Positions 1 to 9,171 of a DNA stretch of 64,000 nucleotides are shown here, piece by piece. The stretch's first letter is position 1; each line of letters opens with the position of its first letter. Position numbers and translations under genes: made by a program. This DNA is from Pelosinus fermentans DSM 17108 (GTDB lineage: Bacteria > Bacillota > Negativicutes > DSM-13327). Location: the NCBI RefSeq assembly GCF_000271485.2, contig NZ_AKVN02000001.1, positions 2,815,501 to 2,879,500 on the forward strand, given 5' to 3'. Below the pieces are notes generated by a model that was not told the DNA's origin, made no database searches, and saw only the letters and a program-made list of their open reading frames with translations.

Positions 1-1841
1 GCTGGACGCTAATCGGCAAGATCAACGAAGACGAGGTTCTATCCCCTATTTATAAACAACTGGCAATGATGGCTAGTGCTACAGTCATGTTAATATTACT
101 AATTCTCCCCCTGGCTAAGAAGATAACCAATCAGATTAAATTACCCATTGACTGGTTGATTCAGCAATCGAATCAAGTAGCAACTGAGAACTATCAACTA
201 GTTGCTCAATATAACGCCTCAAAAAATATGCCCTATGAATTAGACATCTTATGCGAAACATTCTTCAATATGAGTCACAAAATAAAAAACACCGTGAGGC
301 TGCTGAAAAAAAATGAAGCGAAACTAGGAAATCATATGCTGGAAATACAAGAAATTAATGCTACCCTGGAAGAAGAAATGATGGAACGGCAAGCAGCCCA
401 AGCTGCACTCGTTAATCTAAACACTGACCTGGAAAACAAAATTAATGAGCGAACACAAGATTTACAAGATATGAATGCAGCTCTCGAAGAAGAAATCATG
501 GAGCGTCAAGCAGCCCAAGAAGCTTTGAATGAAAAAAACCAAGTCATCAAGAACATTGCTTATTCTGATAGTCTCACCGGCTTACCCAACCGCGCACTTT
601 TAAACAAGCGTCTAAAGAAAGAAATGGAAAGAACTCGCTGTGGTGAATCAGTTGGCGCTGTCTTGTTCATTGATTTAGACGATTTAAAAATGGTAAACGA
701 TACTTTTGGCCATACATATGGTGATGCCCTAATCACCATGGCCGGAAAACGGATCGTGGAAACCGTTAGTGATCATGGTTTTGTTGGCCGCATTGGCGGA
801 GATGAATTCATGGTTATTTTATCTGGTGAACATGATCGTAAAAATATCATTCATAGCGCTGACATGATTGTTGAAGCTTTCAATCAGGATATGGAAGCCC
901 TTGGAATTCGCTTTCATACATCTGCCAGCGTTGGCATTGCTGTATATCCTGCTGATGGAGACACAACAGAGGAAATTTTCAAAAATGCAGACAACGCGAT
1001 GTATGCAGCCAAAAAAGCAGGGAAAAACTGTTGGCGCTTCTACGAAACAACAATGCAAATAGAAGCCTATGACAAAATCCTGCTCATCAATAGTTTGCGT
1101 CATGCAATCGAGAATCAAGAGCTATCATTGCATTATCAGCCACAGGTAGACATGAACGGCTGCACGGTAGGATTTGAAGCACTACTTCGGTGGAATAGCC
1201 CAGAACATGGTGCAATATCACCAGCCCGCTTTATTCCCCTAGCTGAGCAAAACGGTCTCATACAAAAAATCGGAAATTGGGTTCTCAAAGAAGCAAGTCA
1301 TTTCGCACGTAGATTAGTCGATAAAGGATGGGGGCATATTCATGTTGCCGTTAATGTATCTCCCTACCAATTATGTGCCGATGACTTTATCGATGTAGTA
1401 AGAGAAGCACTCGTTAACGCAGGGATTGAACCTAACCAGCTGGAAATTGAAATAACTGAAAATGCATTAATCGAATCATTAGAAGATAGTACTCATATTC
1501 TTGAAAAAATTCAAGCAATGGGAATACGTTTGTCCCTGGATGATTTCGGTACCGGCTACTCTTCCCTAACCTATCTTCAGCGCTTACCAGTAAAGACCTT
1601 AAAAATTGATAAAGCTTTCATCGATATGATATTAACGAATAAAGCACAAAAAGCCATTATTCGAACGATCATAGACATGGCTCACATTATGAAGATGAAC
1701 GTGATTGCTGAAGGTGTAGAAACCCAAATACAAATTGCATATTTAGCAAAATGTCATTGCGATCTTTTGCAAGGATATATAATCAGCCCTCCAGTACCAG
1801 AAGTTGAAGCGATCGATTTTCTGTCTTACTGTAAACAATAA
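1..1841 (+). CDS. Membrane sensor with GGDEF and EAL domains (c-di-GMP turnover), 5' end outside window
   Basis: The reading frame is open from base 3 of the window, so the N-terminus is missing. The visible protein starts with residues that look like the end of an extracellular Cache-type sensor domain (WTLIGKINEDEV). A membrane helix (MLILLILPL) and a HAMP-like linker follow. Next comes a coiled coil in which the segment LEEEMMERQAAQ is repeated almost unchanged about 45 residues later (LEEEIMERQAAQ). The GGDEF domain carries an intact GGDEF motif (GRIGGDEFMVIL), so diguanylate cyclase activity is possible. The C-terminal EAL domain has EALLRW and DDFGTGYSSL, as in active c-di-GMP phosphodiesterases. 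The net direction of activity cannot be told from sequence. A terminator follows directly. Confidence 0.93.
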   Translation, partial: WTLIGKINEDEVLSPIYKQLAMMASATVMLILLILPLAKKITNQIKLPIDWLIQQSNQVATENYQLVAQYNASKNMPYELDILCETFFNMSHKIKNTVRLLKKNEAKLGNHMLEIQEINATLEEEMMERQAAQAALVNLNTDLENKINERTQDLQDMNAALEEEIMERQAAQEALNEKNQVIKNIAYSDSLTGLPNRALLNKRLKKEMERTRCGESVGAVLFIDLDDLKMVNDTFGHTYGDALITMAGKRIVETVSDHGFVGRIGGDEFMVILSGEHDRKNIIHSADMIVEAFNQDMEALGIRFHTSASVGIAVYPADGDTTEEIFKNADNAMYAAKKAGKNCWRFYETTMQIEAYDKILLINSLRHAIENQELSLHYQPQVDMNGCTVGFEALLRWNSPEHGAISPARFIPLAEQNGLIQKIGNWVLKEASHFARRLVDKGWGHIHVAVNVSPYQLCADDFIDVVREALVNAGIEPNQLEIEITENALIESLEDSTHILEKIQAMGIRLSLDDFGTGYSSLTYLQRLPVKTLKIDKAFIDMILTNKAQKAIIRTIIDMAHIMKMNVIAEGVETQIQIAYLAKCHCDLLQGYIISPPVPEVEAIDFLSYCKQ

Positions 1842-1845
1842 AAAA

Positions 1846-1898
1846 AGCTGCCCTCTTGTGATTACTTCAATTATGAAATAAACAAGGGGCAGTTTTTT
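1846..1898 (+). terminator. Rho-independent terminator after the GGDEF/EAL gene
   Basis: Arms CTGCCCTCTTGT and ACAAGGGGCAG are followed by a run of six T. It lies directly after the stop codon. Confidence 0.8.
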
Positions 1899-1974
1899 AC
1901 TATACAATAGTAGAGATATTTAATCAATTTGCGCAATGAGGAAACGTTTCGGCAGTTATAAGAGATAATTTTAA

Positions 1975-2003
1975 TTGTTCAATTTAATAGACTTTAGTAT
2001 AAT
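1975..2003 (+). promoter_or_regulatory. Sigma-A type promoter for the LysR gene
   Basis: TTGTTC (1975-1980) and TATAAT (1998-2003) are separated by 17 bases. They lie about 35 bases upstream of the LysR start. Confidence 0.55.
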
Positions 2004-2036
2004 CATTGATATAAACAATGATTGGGCGTGAGGATA

Positions 2037-2921
2037 ATGGAGCTTCGGCATTTAGAATATTTTATGGCCATGTATCAAGAACTTCATTTTACAAAAGCAG
2101 CTGAAAAATTAAATATTTCTCAACCTACTTTAAGTCAGCAAATTCGTATTTTAGAAAGTGAAGTAGGCTCTCCCCTCTTCGATCGAATTGGCAAAAAGGT
2201 TTTCGTTACCAAAGCGGGTGATATTCTCTATCATCATTGCCTGCAAATTTTTGGAGAATTAAAACAAGCACACACTGCGATTGAAGAATTAGAAGGATTA
2301 AAGCGAGGTCATCTTGTTGTTGGCTGTTCTGGAAGTCATGTGCTAATCTCTTCTGTTGTAAAATTTCATACCCGCTACCCTGGTGTCAAAATATCCATTG
2401 TGCAACTATCAACAGAAGAAATAAAAGATCAATTACTAACAAATGAATTGGATATTGGCATTGCCTTTCTTCCCTTAGATGATCTTCTACTACAAAACCT
2501 TCATCTCTATACCGAAGAATTGTGTATTGCAGTGCACAAAGACAATCCACTTGCCAAGAACTCAAACATAGCTTTGGAAGTACTAAAATCCATCCCCATT
2601 GTTTTACTCCCTCCAAAATATATCATCAGACAATTTATTGATCAAGCTACAGAAAAACTCGGTTTTCTATTCAATCCTATGATAGAAATAATGCCTTTTG
2701 AGCATTTATTAGAAATTGTAGGCCGTGATATTGCAGTAACAATTCTTCCTCGTTCTTATATTAATAGTTTTGGAAATGACAATATAATCTCCATTCCCAT
2801 TGATGACCCTCACATGAAAAAATCCATGGGCGTTATCTATCGAAAAGACATCATTATTCCTGCAGCCACGGATAGATTTATAGAAGAATTAATACTTGGA
2901 TTCAGGAATTTCCATTTCTAA
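2037..2921 (+). CDS. LysR-family transcriptional regulator
   Basis: A protein of about 294 residues with the LysR layout. The N-terminal winged helix-turn-helix reads MELRHLEYFMAMYQELHFT followed by a helix with AAEKLNISQPTLSQQIR. A type 2 periplasmic-binding-like effector domain follows (VVGCSGSHVLIS onward). I place the start at the ATG at 2037, because MELRHLEYF is the standard family start and GTGAGG lies just upstream. An in-frame TTG at 2022 would add five residues. It precedes an EamA permease and iorAB on the same strand, so regulation of either is possible, but no operator was identified. The inducer is unknown. Confidence 0.92.
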   Translation: MELRHLEYFMAMYQELHFTKAAEKLNISQPTLSQQIRILESEVGSPLFDRIGKKVFVTKAGDILYHHCLQIFGELKQAHTAIEELEGLKRGHLVVGCSGSHVLISSVVKFHTRYPGVKISIVQLSTEEIKDQLLTNELDIGIAFLPLDDLLLQNLHLYTEELCIAVHKDNPLAKNSNIALEVLKSIPIVLLPPKYIIRQFIDQATEKLGFLFNPMIEIMPFEHLLEIVGRDIAVTILPRSYINSFGNDNIISIPIDDPHMKKSMGVIYRKDIIIPAATDRFIEELILGFRNFHF

Positions 2922-3003
2922 CAAATTCCAAAATGCCTCTTCCCCTTTCAGCAAAGCTATGATAAGATAAACAAATATTTATTTTTTGCAGAGGATGACG
3001 ATA

Positions 3004-3930
3004 TTGAAAAACATAACAAACAACCGCCGCATATACCTGCTACTGATCCTAGTTGTGATTCTCTGGGGGGTTAATGTGGTATCTATCAAGTATCTCACTC
3101 ACTTTTTTCCACCATTAGCATTAGCTCCAATACGCTTATTTCTGGCAAGCGCCCTACTACTGCCCCTTGCGTGGCGACAACATGGCTATAAGAAACTATC
3201 GAGCAGAGAATGGATTCCTATTGTTGGTGTTTCAATGTTCTGTATTTTTCTTCATCAAATAGCGCTCACCACAGGATTGACCGCTACCAGCGGAATACAC
3301 GGGGTTCTTATCCTGGGACTCAATCCTTTATTCACAACTATGTTTGCTAGCTTGCTGTTAAAAGAAAAATTTACCTGGGCAAAGGGAATTGCAATACTAT
3401 TCGGATTCAGCGGTTTACTATTAGTTGTTTCCGGCAGCTCACAAGGCGATTCTACCCTGCTTGGCGACGGAATTATGTTTATTGCAACCATCACCTTTGT
3501 CATAGGATCTTTATTGGTGAAAAAAGCTACTTTGTTTGTCCCTCCCTTAATCGTTACCGCCTATAGTCACAGCTTAGCCGCCATTGGTTTACTGTTCTTG
3601 GGTCTCTTTGTAAATCCGATATGGAACTATCCTAGTGCTTACGACTTCTGGCCGATTGCAGTTTTACTATTTTCCAGTTTCTTTAGTACGGCATTAGGAG
3701 CATTATGGTGGAATACAGCAATACAGCAAGTAGGTGCTTCTACATCCTCCCTCTTCCAAAATGGCTCCCCTATAATAGGAGTACTTGCATCAGCTATTTT
3801 CCTGGGAGAACAGCTATATTGGTATCACTTTGTGGCTCTTTTACTTGTAATCTTAGGAGTCAGCTTAGGCACAGGAGCCATTCGTATTCCAGCCCGTTTA
3901 CTACTGTTAGGCAGCAAACTTCGCCATTAA
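3004..3930 (+). CDS. EamA/DMT-superfamily permease
   Basis: About 308 residues with ten predicted hydrophobic segments and the internal two-fold EamA repeat. The first half begins at LLLILVVILWGVNVVSIKYL and the second near FIATITFVIGSLLVKKA. Members export amino acids, metabolites or drugs across the cytoplasmic membrane; the substrate cannot be assigned. The start is uncertain. AGAGG at 2990-2994 sits nine bases before the TTG at 3004 but touches the ATG at 2995, so I prefer 3004. It lies 80 bp after the LysR gene and has its own terminator, so it may be the LysR target. Confidence 0.88.
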   Translation: MKNITNNRRIYLLLILVVILWGVNVVSIKYLTHFFPPLALAPIRLFLASALLLPLAWRQHGYKKLSSREWIPIVGVSMFCIFLHQIALTTGLTATSGIHGVLILGLNPLFTTMFASLLLKEKFTWAKGIAILFGFSGLLLVVSGSSQGDSTLLGDGIMFIATITFVIGSLLVKKATLFVPPLIVTAYSHSLAAIGLLFLGLFVNPIWNYPSAYDFWPIAVLLFSSFFSTALGALWWNTAIQQVGASTSSLFQNGSPIIGVLASAIFLGEQLYWYHFVALLLVILGVSLGTGAIRIPARLLLLGSKLRH

Positions 3931-3947
3931 GAAAATATGTCACTAGA

Positions 3948-3986
3948 AAGAAGAGCTTACGCTATCGCGGTTAGCCCTTCTTTTTT
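3948..3986 (+). terminator. Terminator after the EamA permease
   Basis: AAGAAGAGCT pairs with AGCCCTTCTT (one mismatch) and is followed by a T run. It separates the permease from iorA. Confidence 0.7.
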
Positions 3987-4059
3987 ATTTATTATTGCCC
4001 GAGTTAATTTTCTAGCATGCTGCAGTCATTAATTTTATAATATACATAGAGGTGATGGA

Positions 4060-5949
4060 ATGAAAAAACTAGGTGATTTTCTTATTTCGCCAGATGGAAG
4101 TACCGAGATTGTCATGGGTAATACGGCTATCGTCCGTGGAATGATTGAATCAGGTGTTAGAGTTGTCACATCCTATCCTGGATCCCCCACACCAGAAATT
4201 GCTGCAGCCATAACAGCAATTCCCAAAGACAAAAACCCTCTTTATTTTGAGTTTTCCACCAATGAAAAGGTCGCTACAGAAGTTGCCTTTGGTGCTTCTA
4301 TCAATGGGCATCTATCAACCGTCTTTTTCAAAAGTGTAGGACTAAACGTCGCTGCGGACACCTTTGTTCAGTTAGGACATATGGAGATAATCGGCGGCAT
4401 GGTGATTATACTAGGTGACGACCCAGGAGCTAATTCATCGCAAAACGAACAAGATAATCGTCATTACGCCCGCCTTGCCTATGTTCCTATGTTAGAACCA
4501 TCAACCCCCACTGAATCCTATACTATGTTTAAAAAAGCCGCTCAACTATCCATAGAGCGTTGTATGCCAGTGATTCTAAGAATGACTACCCATGTCTGTC
4601 ACGCAAAAGAAAAAGTTACCTTTTCCTCGTGGACGCCCTTGCCCCTTGATCATTCATCCCGCTTTAATGTAGACAATGGTCCCTACATACCATTAACTAC
4701 AAAGCTGGTCCTGCCTTTAAAACGGCGAGCCTTAGAAAAATTAGCTCAATTTGCTGCCGATGCAGACACCTCCTCTCTAAACACTGTTATTAACAATAAT
4801 AACCCTCTTTATGGAATCATAACTATGGGAGCACCCTTTCAATCCTTACAAGATGTATTAGAGGAAGCAGCGCTAAAGCCCGATATCCTAAAACTAGGTA
4901 TCATTCATCCTCTGCCGAAGCAGCTAGTTGCCGATTTTCTTCGCCAGCACAAGGAAGTCAAAATCGTAGAAGAATTGGATGACTTTATCGAACAGCAAGT
5001 GAAGGCACTCGCCTATGATATGGATATCTCTACGAAAATAATCGGGAAACAGGACTATGAAGAATGGCTGAATGAATATACTCCTGAAAAAGTATATACA
5101 ATTCTTCAAAAAGTATGGCCTCACTTACTCCCGAATAAAAAGCCGCCTACCCCTCTTTTGCACTGGTCCCCCAGGCCAGCACAGCTATGCCCAGGGTGCG
5201 GGCATCGTTCCGCATTTCATGCTATCAAGCAGGCTCTTGATCCAAATGATATTACGGTTGCTGATATCGGCTGCCACACCCTTGGTATTATGGAACCTTA
5301 TAATATGGGGCAAGTACTATTGTGCATGGGGCATAGCAGTGGTACTGCTGCCGGTCTTTCCCTCTTTAATAACAGCCGTAAGGTAGTTGCATTCCTGGGA
5401 GATTCCACCTTCTTTCACGCTGGTTTACCGGGAATTATTAATGCAGTTTTTAATCATCATAACTTCACTCTGATTCTCTTGGACAACGGAACTACCGCTA
5501 TGACTGGTCACCAGAGTCATCCTGGTGTCGGTTACAATGTTAATGGTTCAACAGAAAAAATCCCAATACGACGTGTATTAGACGGTATTGGGATTACGAA
5601 TATTCGTGAAATCGATGCCTATGCACAAGGGCAGTTAACAGAAGCAGTCAAAGCAGCCCTTACTGAAAAAGGATTTAAAGTAATCATAGCCAAACACCCC
5701 TGCATGCTAAAAGCAATGAGAGAGCGTAGTGCCGCAGGGAAACCACTGCCTCCCTCTGTAGAAATTACAACCGACTGCAATCAAAACTATACCTGTGTGA
5801 GTACTTTCGCATGTCCGACTTTTCAGCGTAACGAAGACGGAAGTATCATTGTCCATAAGGATCTCTGTATTGGTGACGGTTCCTGCAAACAAACCTGTCC
5901 CACAAAGGCCATCCTTCATAAACGTCCAAAAAAGGAGGACAATAGCTGA
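4060..5949 (+). CDS. iorA: Indolepyruvate:ferredoxin oxidoreductase alpha subunit (variant iron-sulfur domain)
   Basis: IorA oxidatively decarboxylates aryl pyruvates such as indolepyruvate to acyl-CoA, with thiamine diphosphate and ferredoxin. The 629 residues match family length. The N-terminal pyrimidine-binding domain begins GNTAIVRGMIESGVRVVTSY, and the diphosphate-binding domain contains CPGCGHRSAFHA and LGDSTFFHAGLPG. The C-terminal 2[4Fe-4S] domain is atypical. The first motif is CNQNYTCVSTFACP and the second CIGDGSCKQTCP, so the second cysteine of each normal CxxCxxC motif is Asn or Asp. The start has AGAGGTG upstream. The stop overlaps the start of iorB by one base (TGATG), so the two are translationally coupled. 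Confidence 0.93.
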   Translation: MKKLGDFLISPDGSTEIVMGNTAIVRGMIESGVRVVTSYPGSPTPEIAAAITAIPKDKNPLYFEFSTNEKVATEVAFGASINGHLSTVFFKSVGLNVAADTFVQLGHMEIIGGMVIILGDDPGANSSQNEQDNRHYARLAYVPMLEPSTPTESYTMFKKAAQLSIERCMPVILRMTTHVCHAKEKVTFSSWTPLPLDHSSRFNVDNGPYIPLTTKLVLPLKRRALEKLAQFAADADTSSLNTVINNNNPLYGIITMGAPFQSLQDVLEEAALKPDILKLGIIHPLPKQLVADFLRQHKEVKIVEELDDFIEQQVKALAYDMDISTKIIGKQDYEEWLNEYTPEKVYTILQKVWPHLLPNKKPPTPLLHWSPRPAQLCPGCGHRSAFHAIKQALDPNDITVADIGCHTLGIMEPYNMGQVLLCMGHSSGTAAGLSLFNNSRKVVAFLGDSTFFHAGLPGIINAVFNHHNFTLILLDNGTTAMTGHQSHPGVGYNVNGSTEKIPIRRVLDGIGITNIREIDAYAQGQLTEAVKAALTEKGFKVIIAKHPCMLKAMRERSAAGKPLPPSVEITTDCNQNYTCVSTFACPTFQRNEDGSIIVHKDLCIGDGSCKQTCPTKAILHKRPKKEDNS

Positions 5950-6536
5950 TGCCTGACATAAAGATGGATATATATATTATTGGAGTCGGCGGACAAGGCA
6001 TTGGCCTATTGAGTGAAGTAATAATCAGAGCCGCTGACTATGCCGGATTTCCGGTGCGCGGAACCGATACCCATGGTCTTGCCCAACGCGGCGGTACCGT
6101 ATCATCCTGTGTTCGTATCGGCTCACATGCTCATTCTTCTCTTATTCAGACAGGATGTGCTGATATGGTTATTGCATTGGAAAAAACTGAAGCCTTACGC
6201 GGTCTTTACTCCCATCTAAGAGATGGTGGAACACTGATATATTACGATACCCAGTGGCAGCCTCTGCTGGTCAGACTGAAAAAAGAATGTCTTTTAAAAT
6301 CAGAAGATATCAGCGCTGTATGTCAATGCCGCAACATACTGGAATACCAGATAGCACCTACAAAATTAAGTAACCCTAAAATGCAAAACATTGCCCTTCT
6401 TGCTAGTATTGCAAAACACAGTAAAATTCCTGGTATAACCCCACTCCACTATGAATTAGCCCTCAATGATCTTCTGGAAGGAAATAAACTAGAGAACAAT
6501 CTCTCCCTTTTCCGCTCCCTAATAGCAGCATTATGA
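5949..6536 (+). CDS. iorB: Indolepyruvate:ferredoxin oxidoreductase beta subunit
   Basis: 195 residues, normal for the gamma/beta domain of 2-oxoacid:ferredoxin oxidoreductases. The N-terminus reads DIYIIGVGGQGIGLLSEVI, the conserved GVGGQG motif, and is followed by RGTDTHGLAQRGGTVSSCVR, also typical. It forms the heteromeric enzyme with IorA. It is the last gene of the two-gene unit and is followed by a hairpin. Confidence 0.95.
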   Translation: MPDIKMDIYIIGVGGQGIGLLSEVIIRAADYAGFPVRGTDTHGLAQRGGTVSSCVRIGSHAHSSLIQTGCADMVIALEKTEALRGLYSHLRDGGTLIYYDTQWQPLLVRLKKECLLKSEDISAVCQCRNILEYQIAPTKLSNPKMQNIALLASIAKHSKIPGITPLHYELALNDLLEGNKLENNLSLFRSLIAAL

Positions 6537-6540
6537 AAAA

Positions 6541-6579
6541 ATCGGCTTGCAGTACCCCAAAAGGGTGCTGCAAGCCGAT
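6541..6579 (+). terminator. Hairpin after iorB
   Basis: A perfect 12-base stem, ATCGGCTTGCAG with CTGCAAGCCGAT, lies just behind the iorB stop. There is no clear T run, so termination is likely but not certain. Confidence 0.6.
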
Positions 6580-6609
6580 TACATGCAGTTATTCTTCTCT
6601 TGATTTGTA

Positions 6610-7513
6610 TTAAGCACTGGCTCCTACTGTGGTAGTATAAATTTTCTCTAACAAGGTAAGAGCACCTCGATATCCCACATAAGATCTTGAAAGCACTACT
6701 TCATAGGATGCAGGAAATCCAACTTCTATAATCGCTCCCTTTAATTCTTTTGCTAAATCTCGTTCCCACGTTGTACCAAATATTTTTCCTCTAAATGTTT
6801 CGCTGTCTGAAGACCTAGCCAAGGTGAGAGTACTAGATTGAATTGGGCTTTGGGAATGTCCTTCCATTCTGTCACGCCCTTGGATTCCTGTCCAAAAAGT
6901 ATATTGACGTTAAGACCAATCCCCTCTAATATCCGCTTAATCTCAGTGAGGTCACCACGCCAAAATGTATTGTGGTAAGGAAGCAGGGACCAAACGTTTA
7001 CAGAACCTTGCTTCTTTGGACCATCATAATCCCCTACATATTGATCAATGATGGCTCTCGTCACCAGCTCATGCCCCGTAAAATTGTTTCCTTTAAATCC
7101 CCCTGTTTCCGCATAAACAATCGAAATACCTTGATCCTGAAATTCTCGAACGATAGAACCCACATCATCGCCAACTAAATCAGAAATACAACCAGTTAGT
7201 ACAACAAATAAATCTGCATCGAGAATTTTGATCGAGGCTTTGATGAGTTCACGCAACCGATTTCCCCCTCAAAACACCACATCTAATTCTCTAGAATTTG
7301 TGCTGGGTACGACTGCACCGCCTCCATATCCGCCCCCTGAAAACCATTATAGAAAGCAAGATTCATAAACTGTTTGTCTGCACATCCAGGACCACAATGA
7401 GCAATCGGAATCACTCCTGGAATAGCAGAAGCACTATGCATGGCTGCTATAGCGCAAACATAGCGAATTTGTTGAATCGAATTCGTTTTATGTGAAACTT
7501 CAAGATTAGACAT
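6610..7513 (-). pseudogene. Decayed nitrogenase component 1-like gene (NifD/NifK/AnfK family)
   Basis: Three consecutive frames together read as a nitrogenase component 1-type protein. Piece 1 (start ATG at 7513, RBS AAGGAGG) contains IAHCGPGCADKQ with the P-cluster type cysteines. Piece 2 (7256-6753) contains VVLTGCISDLVGDD and SPWLGLQTAKHLEEK. Piece 3 (to 6610) contains WERDLAKEL and the usual C-terminus SYVGYRGALTLLEKIYTT. Between pieces 1 and 2 the frame changes near 7280 and a TGA stands where DVVFGGxNRL is expected. Between pieces 2 and 3 the frame changes near 6780 and roughly 130-160 residues of the normal middle region are absent. The gene cannot make a full protein. Its promoter and RBS remain. 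Confidence 0.85.
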
Positions 7514-7527
7514 ATGAATGTTCCTCC

Positions 7528-7587
7528 TTATTGCCTGGTTTGCTTTCCTTTGCCAAAACAAAAGGATCTTTCTGATCCAGCCACCAT
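7528..7587 (-). CDS. 19-residue ORF ahead of the nitrogenase-like remnant
   Basis: ATG at 7587 has a strong RBS (AGGAGG, seven bases upstream). The ORF reads MVAGSERSFCFGKGKQTRQ and then TAA. Its stop touches the AAGGAGG of the next start, so the two would be coupled. It could be a leader peptide or the remains of a larger upstream gene. I do not recognise it. Confidence 0.3.
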   Translation of the reverse strand: MVAGSERSFCFGKGKQTRQ

Positions 7588-7737
7588 ATGACTTCCTCCT
7601 ATTTATTTGCTCTTTTAGCAAGTTGACCGATACAGTTTTTATAATTACCATCATGATTCCTATAGTAACAAAAAGAGGCGAAACTTCTTTTGGTCAGTTC
7701 CACTAGAAAATCAATATGCATTTAAATTATTATACTT

Positions 7738-7766
7738 AATATAATCTTACCGTAAAAAAATGTCAA
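7738..7766 (-). promoter_or_regulatory. Promoter upstream of the nitrogenase-like remnant
   Basis: On the minus strand, TTGACA (7766-7761) and TATATT (7743-7738) are separated by 17 bases. It is a near-consensus sigma-A promoter pointing at the decayed gene. Confidence 0.6.
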
Positions 7767-7823
7767 TAGTTTATTTTAACCTTTGCTGCAAAAGCTACTT
7801 GATGGTTTGTAATTGATCTATTA

Positions 7824-9008
7824 TTATTTTAAATCTTGTAAAAAACTAGTACCGTATTCCGGCATTTTCACCTGAAAATTCTCTGCAATGGTTGCACCAA
7901 CATCTGCAAAAGATGTTCGTAGAGGCAGTTCCTTGCCCTTAGCAAAACGAGGAGAATACGCAAGCAAGGGCACGTACTCCCGCGTGTGATCAGTGCCATG
8001 ATAGGTCGGATCATTCCCATGATCGGCGGTAATAATCAACAAATCTGCATTTGTCATCTTCGCAAAAACTTCTGGTAAACGAGCGTCATACTCTTCTAAT
8101 GCTTTGCCATATCCTTTAGGATCACGGCGATGTCCGAAAGAAGCATCAAAATCCACTAAATTTAAAAAACTAATTCCAGTAAACTCTTTGCCCAAAATCT
8201 CAATCCACTTATCCATACCATCCATATTAGATACGGTATGAATCGATTCTGTAACTCCCTCACCATTATAAATGTCAGATATCTTTCCCAGGGCAATCAC
8301 ATCAAAGTCTGCATCCTTCAACTCATTCATCACAGTCCGGCCAAAAGGCTTTAATGCATAATCATGACGATTAGCAGTACGAGTAAAATTACCTGGCTCT
8401 CCCACAAATGGACGAGCAATGATACGCCCTAACTTATAAGGTTCTTCTAGAGTAATTTCTCTGCAAAATGCACAAATCTCATACAATTCCTTCACTGGAA
8501 TAATATCTTCATGTGCGGCAATTTGCAGCACGGAATCAGCAGACGTATAAACAATAAGCGCCCCTGTTTTCACATGCTCCTCACCTAGCTCCTGAATGAT
8601 TTGAGTTCCGCTTGCAGGCTTATTGGCAATGACTTTCCGTCCTGTTTTTTCTTCAATTTGGCGAATCAATTCATCAGGGAAGCCATTGGGAAATACACGA
8701 AAGGGTTTGGCGGTATAAAGTCCCATGAGTTCCCAATGTCCCGCCATGGTATCCTTTCCTTTTGATAATTCCTGCATTTTTGTATAATAAGCAAGTGAAT
8801 GATCTACAGGTTCAATGCCTTGAATGTTCCTAATATTAGAAAGACCGAGTTTACCCATATTTGGCATATCAAGACCTTCGCATGCTTTAGCAATATGCCC
8901 TAAAGTATCTACATTAACATCACCAAAATCTGCTGCATCAGGCGCTTCTCCAATACCAACAGAGTCCATCACAACTAAATGAATTCGTTTAAAACTTGTT
9001 GTAAGCAT
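7824..9008 (-). CDS. deoB: Phosphopentomutase
   Basis: DeoB interconverts ribose-1-phosphate and ribose-5-phosphate (and the deoxy forms) in nucleoside salvage. Its 394 residues are standard length. It belongs to the alkaline phosphatase/phosphoglycerate mutase fold with two Mn ions. Visible motifs are [17 protein letters not shown] near the N-terminus, [11 protein letters not shown] around residue 85, and [19 protein letters not shown] near the C-terminus, which supplies Asp and His metal ligands. The start has AGGAGG upstream. The next gene upstream is an amino acid permease in the same orientation, 160 bp away, with no obvious functional link. Confidence 0.97.
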   Translation of the reverse strand: MLTTSFKRIHLVVMDSVGIGEAPDAADFGDVNVDTLGHIAKACEGLDMPNMGKLGLSNIRNIQGIEPVDHSLAYYTKMQELSKGKDTMAGHWELMGLYTAKPFRVFPNGFPDELIRQIEEKTGRKVIANKPASGTQIIQELGEEHVKTGALIVYTSADSVLQIAAHEDIIPVKELYEICAFCREITLEEPYKLGRIIARPFVGEPGNFTRTANRHDYALKPFGRTVMNELKDADFDVIALGKISDIYNGEGVTESIHTVSNMDGMDKWIEILGKEFTGISFLNLVDFDASFGHRRDPKGYGKALEEYDARLPEVFAKMTNADLLIITADHGNDPTYHGTDHTREYVPLLAYSPRFAKGKELPLRTSFADVGATIAENFQVKMPEYGTSFLQDLK

Positions 9009-9171
9009 ATTTTCCTCCTGATCATATATTCTCTAAGATCATTCATATCATGATGAAAGTAAAACATATAATAGTACTATTCATATATTTATCAGAATAT
9101 AAAACCTTCAACATATTATCTAAAAATTCCTCCTTTTTTTGACAAGGCAGCAACCATCGACTGCACGTAAA

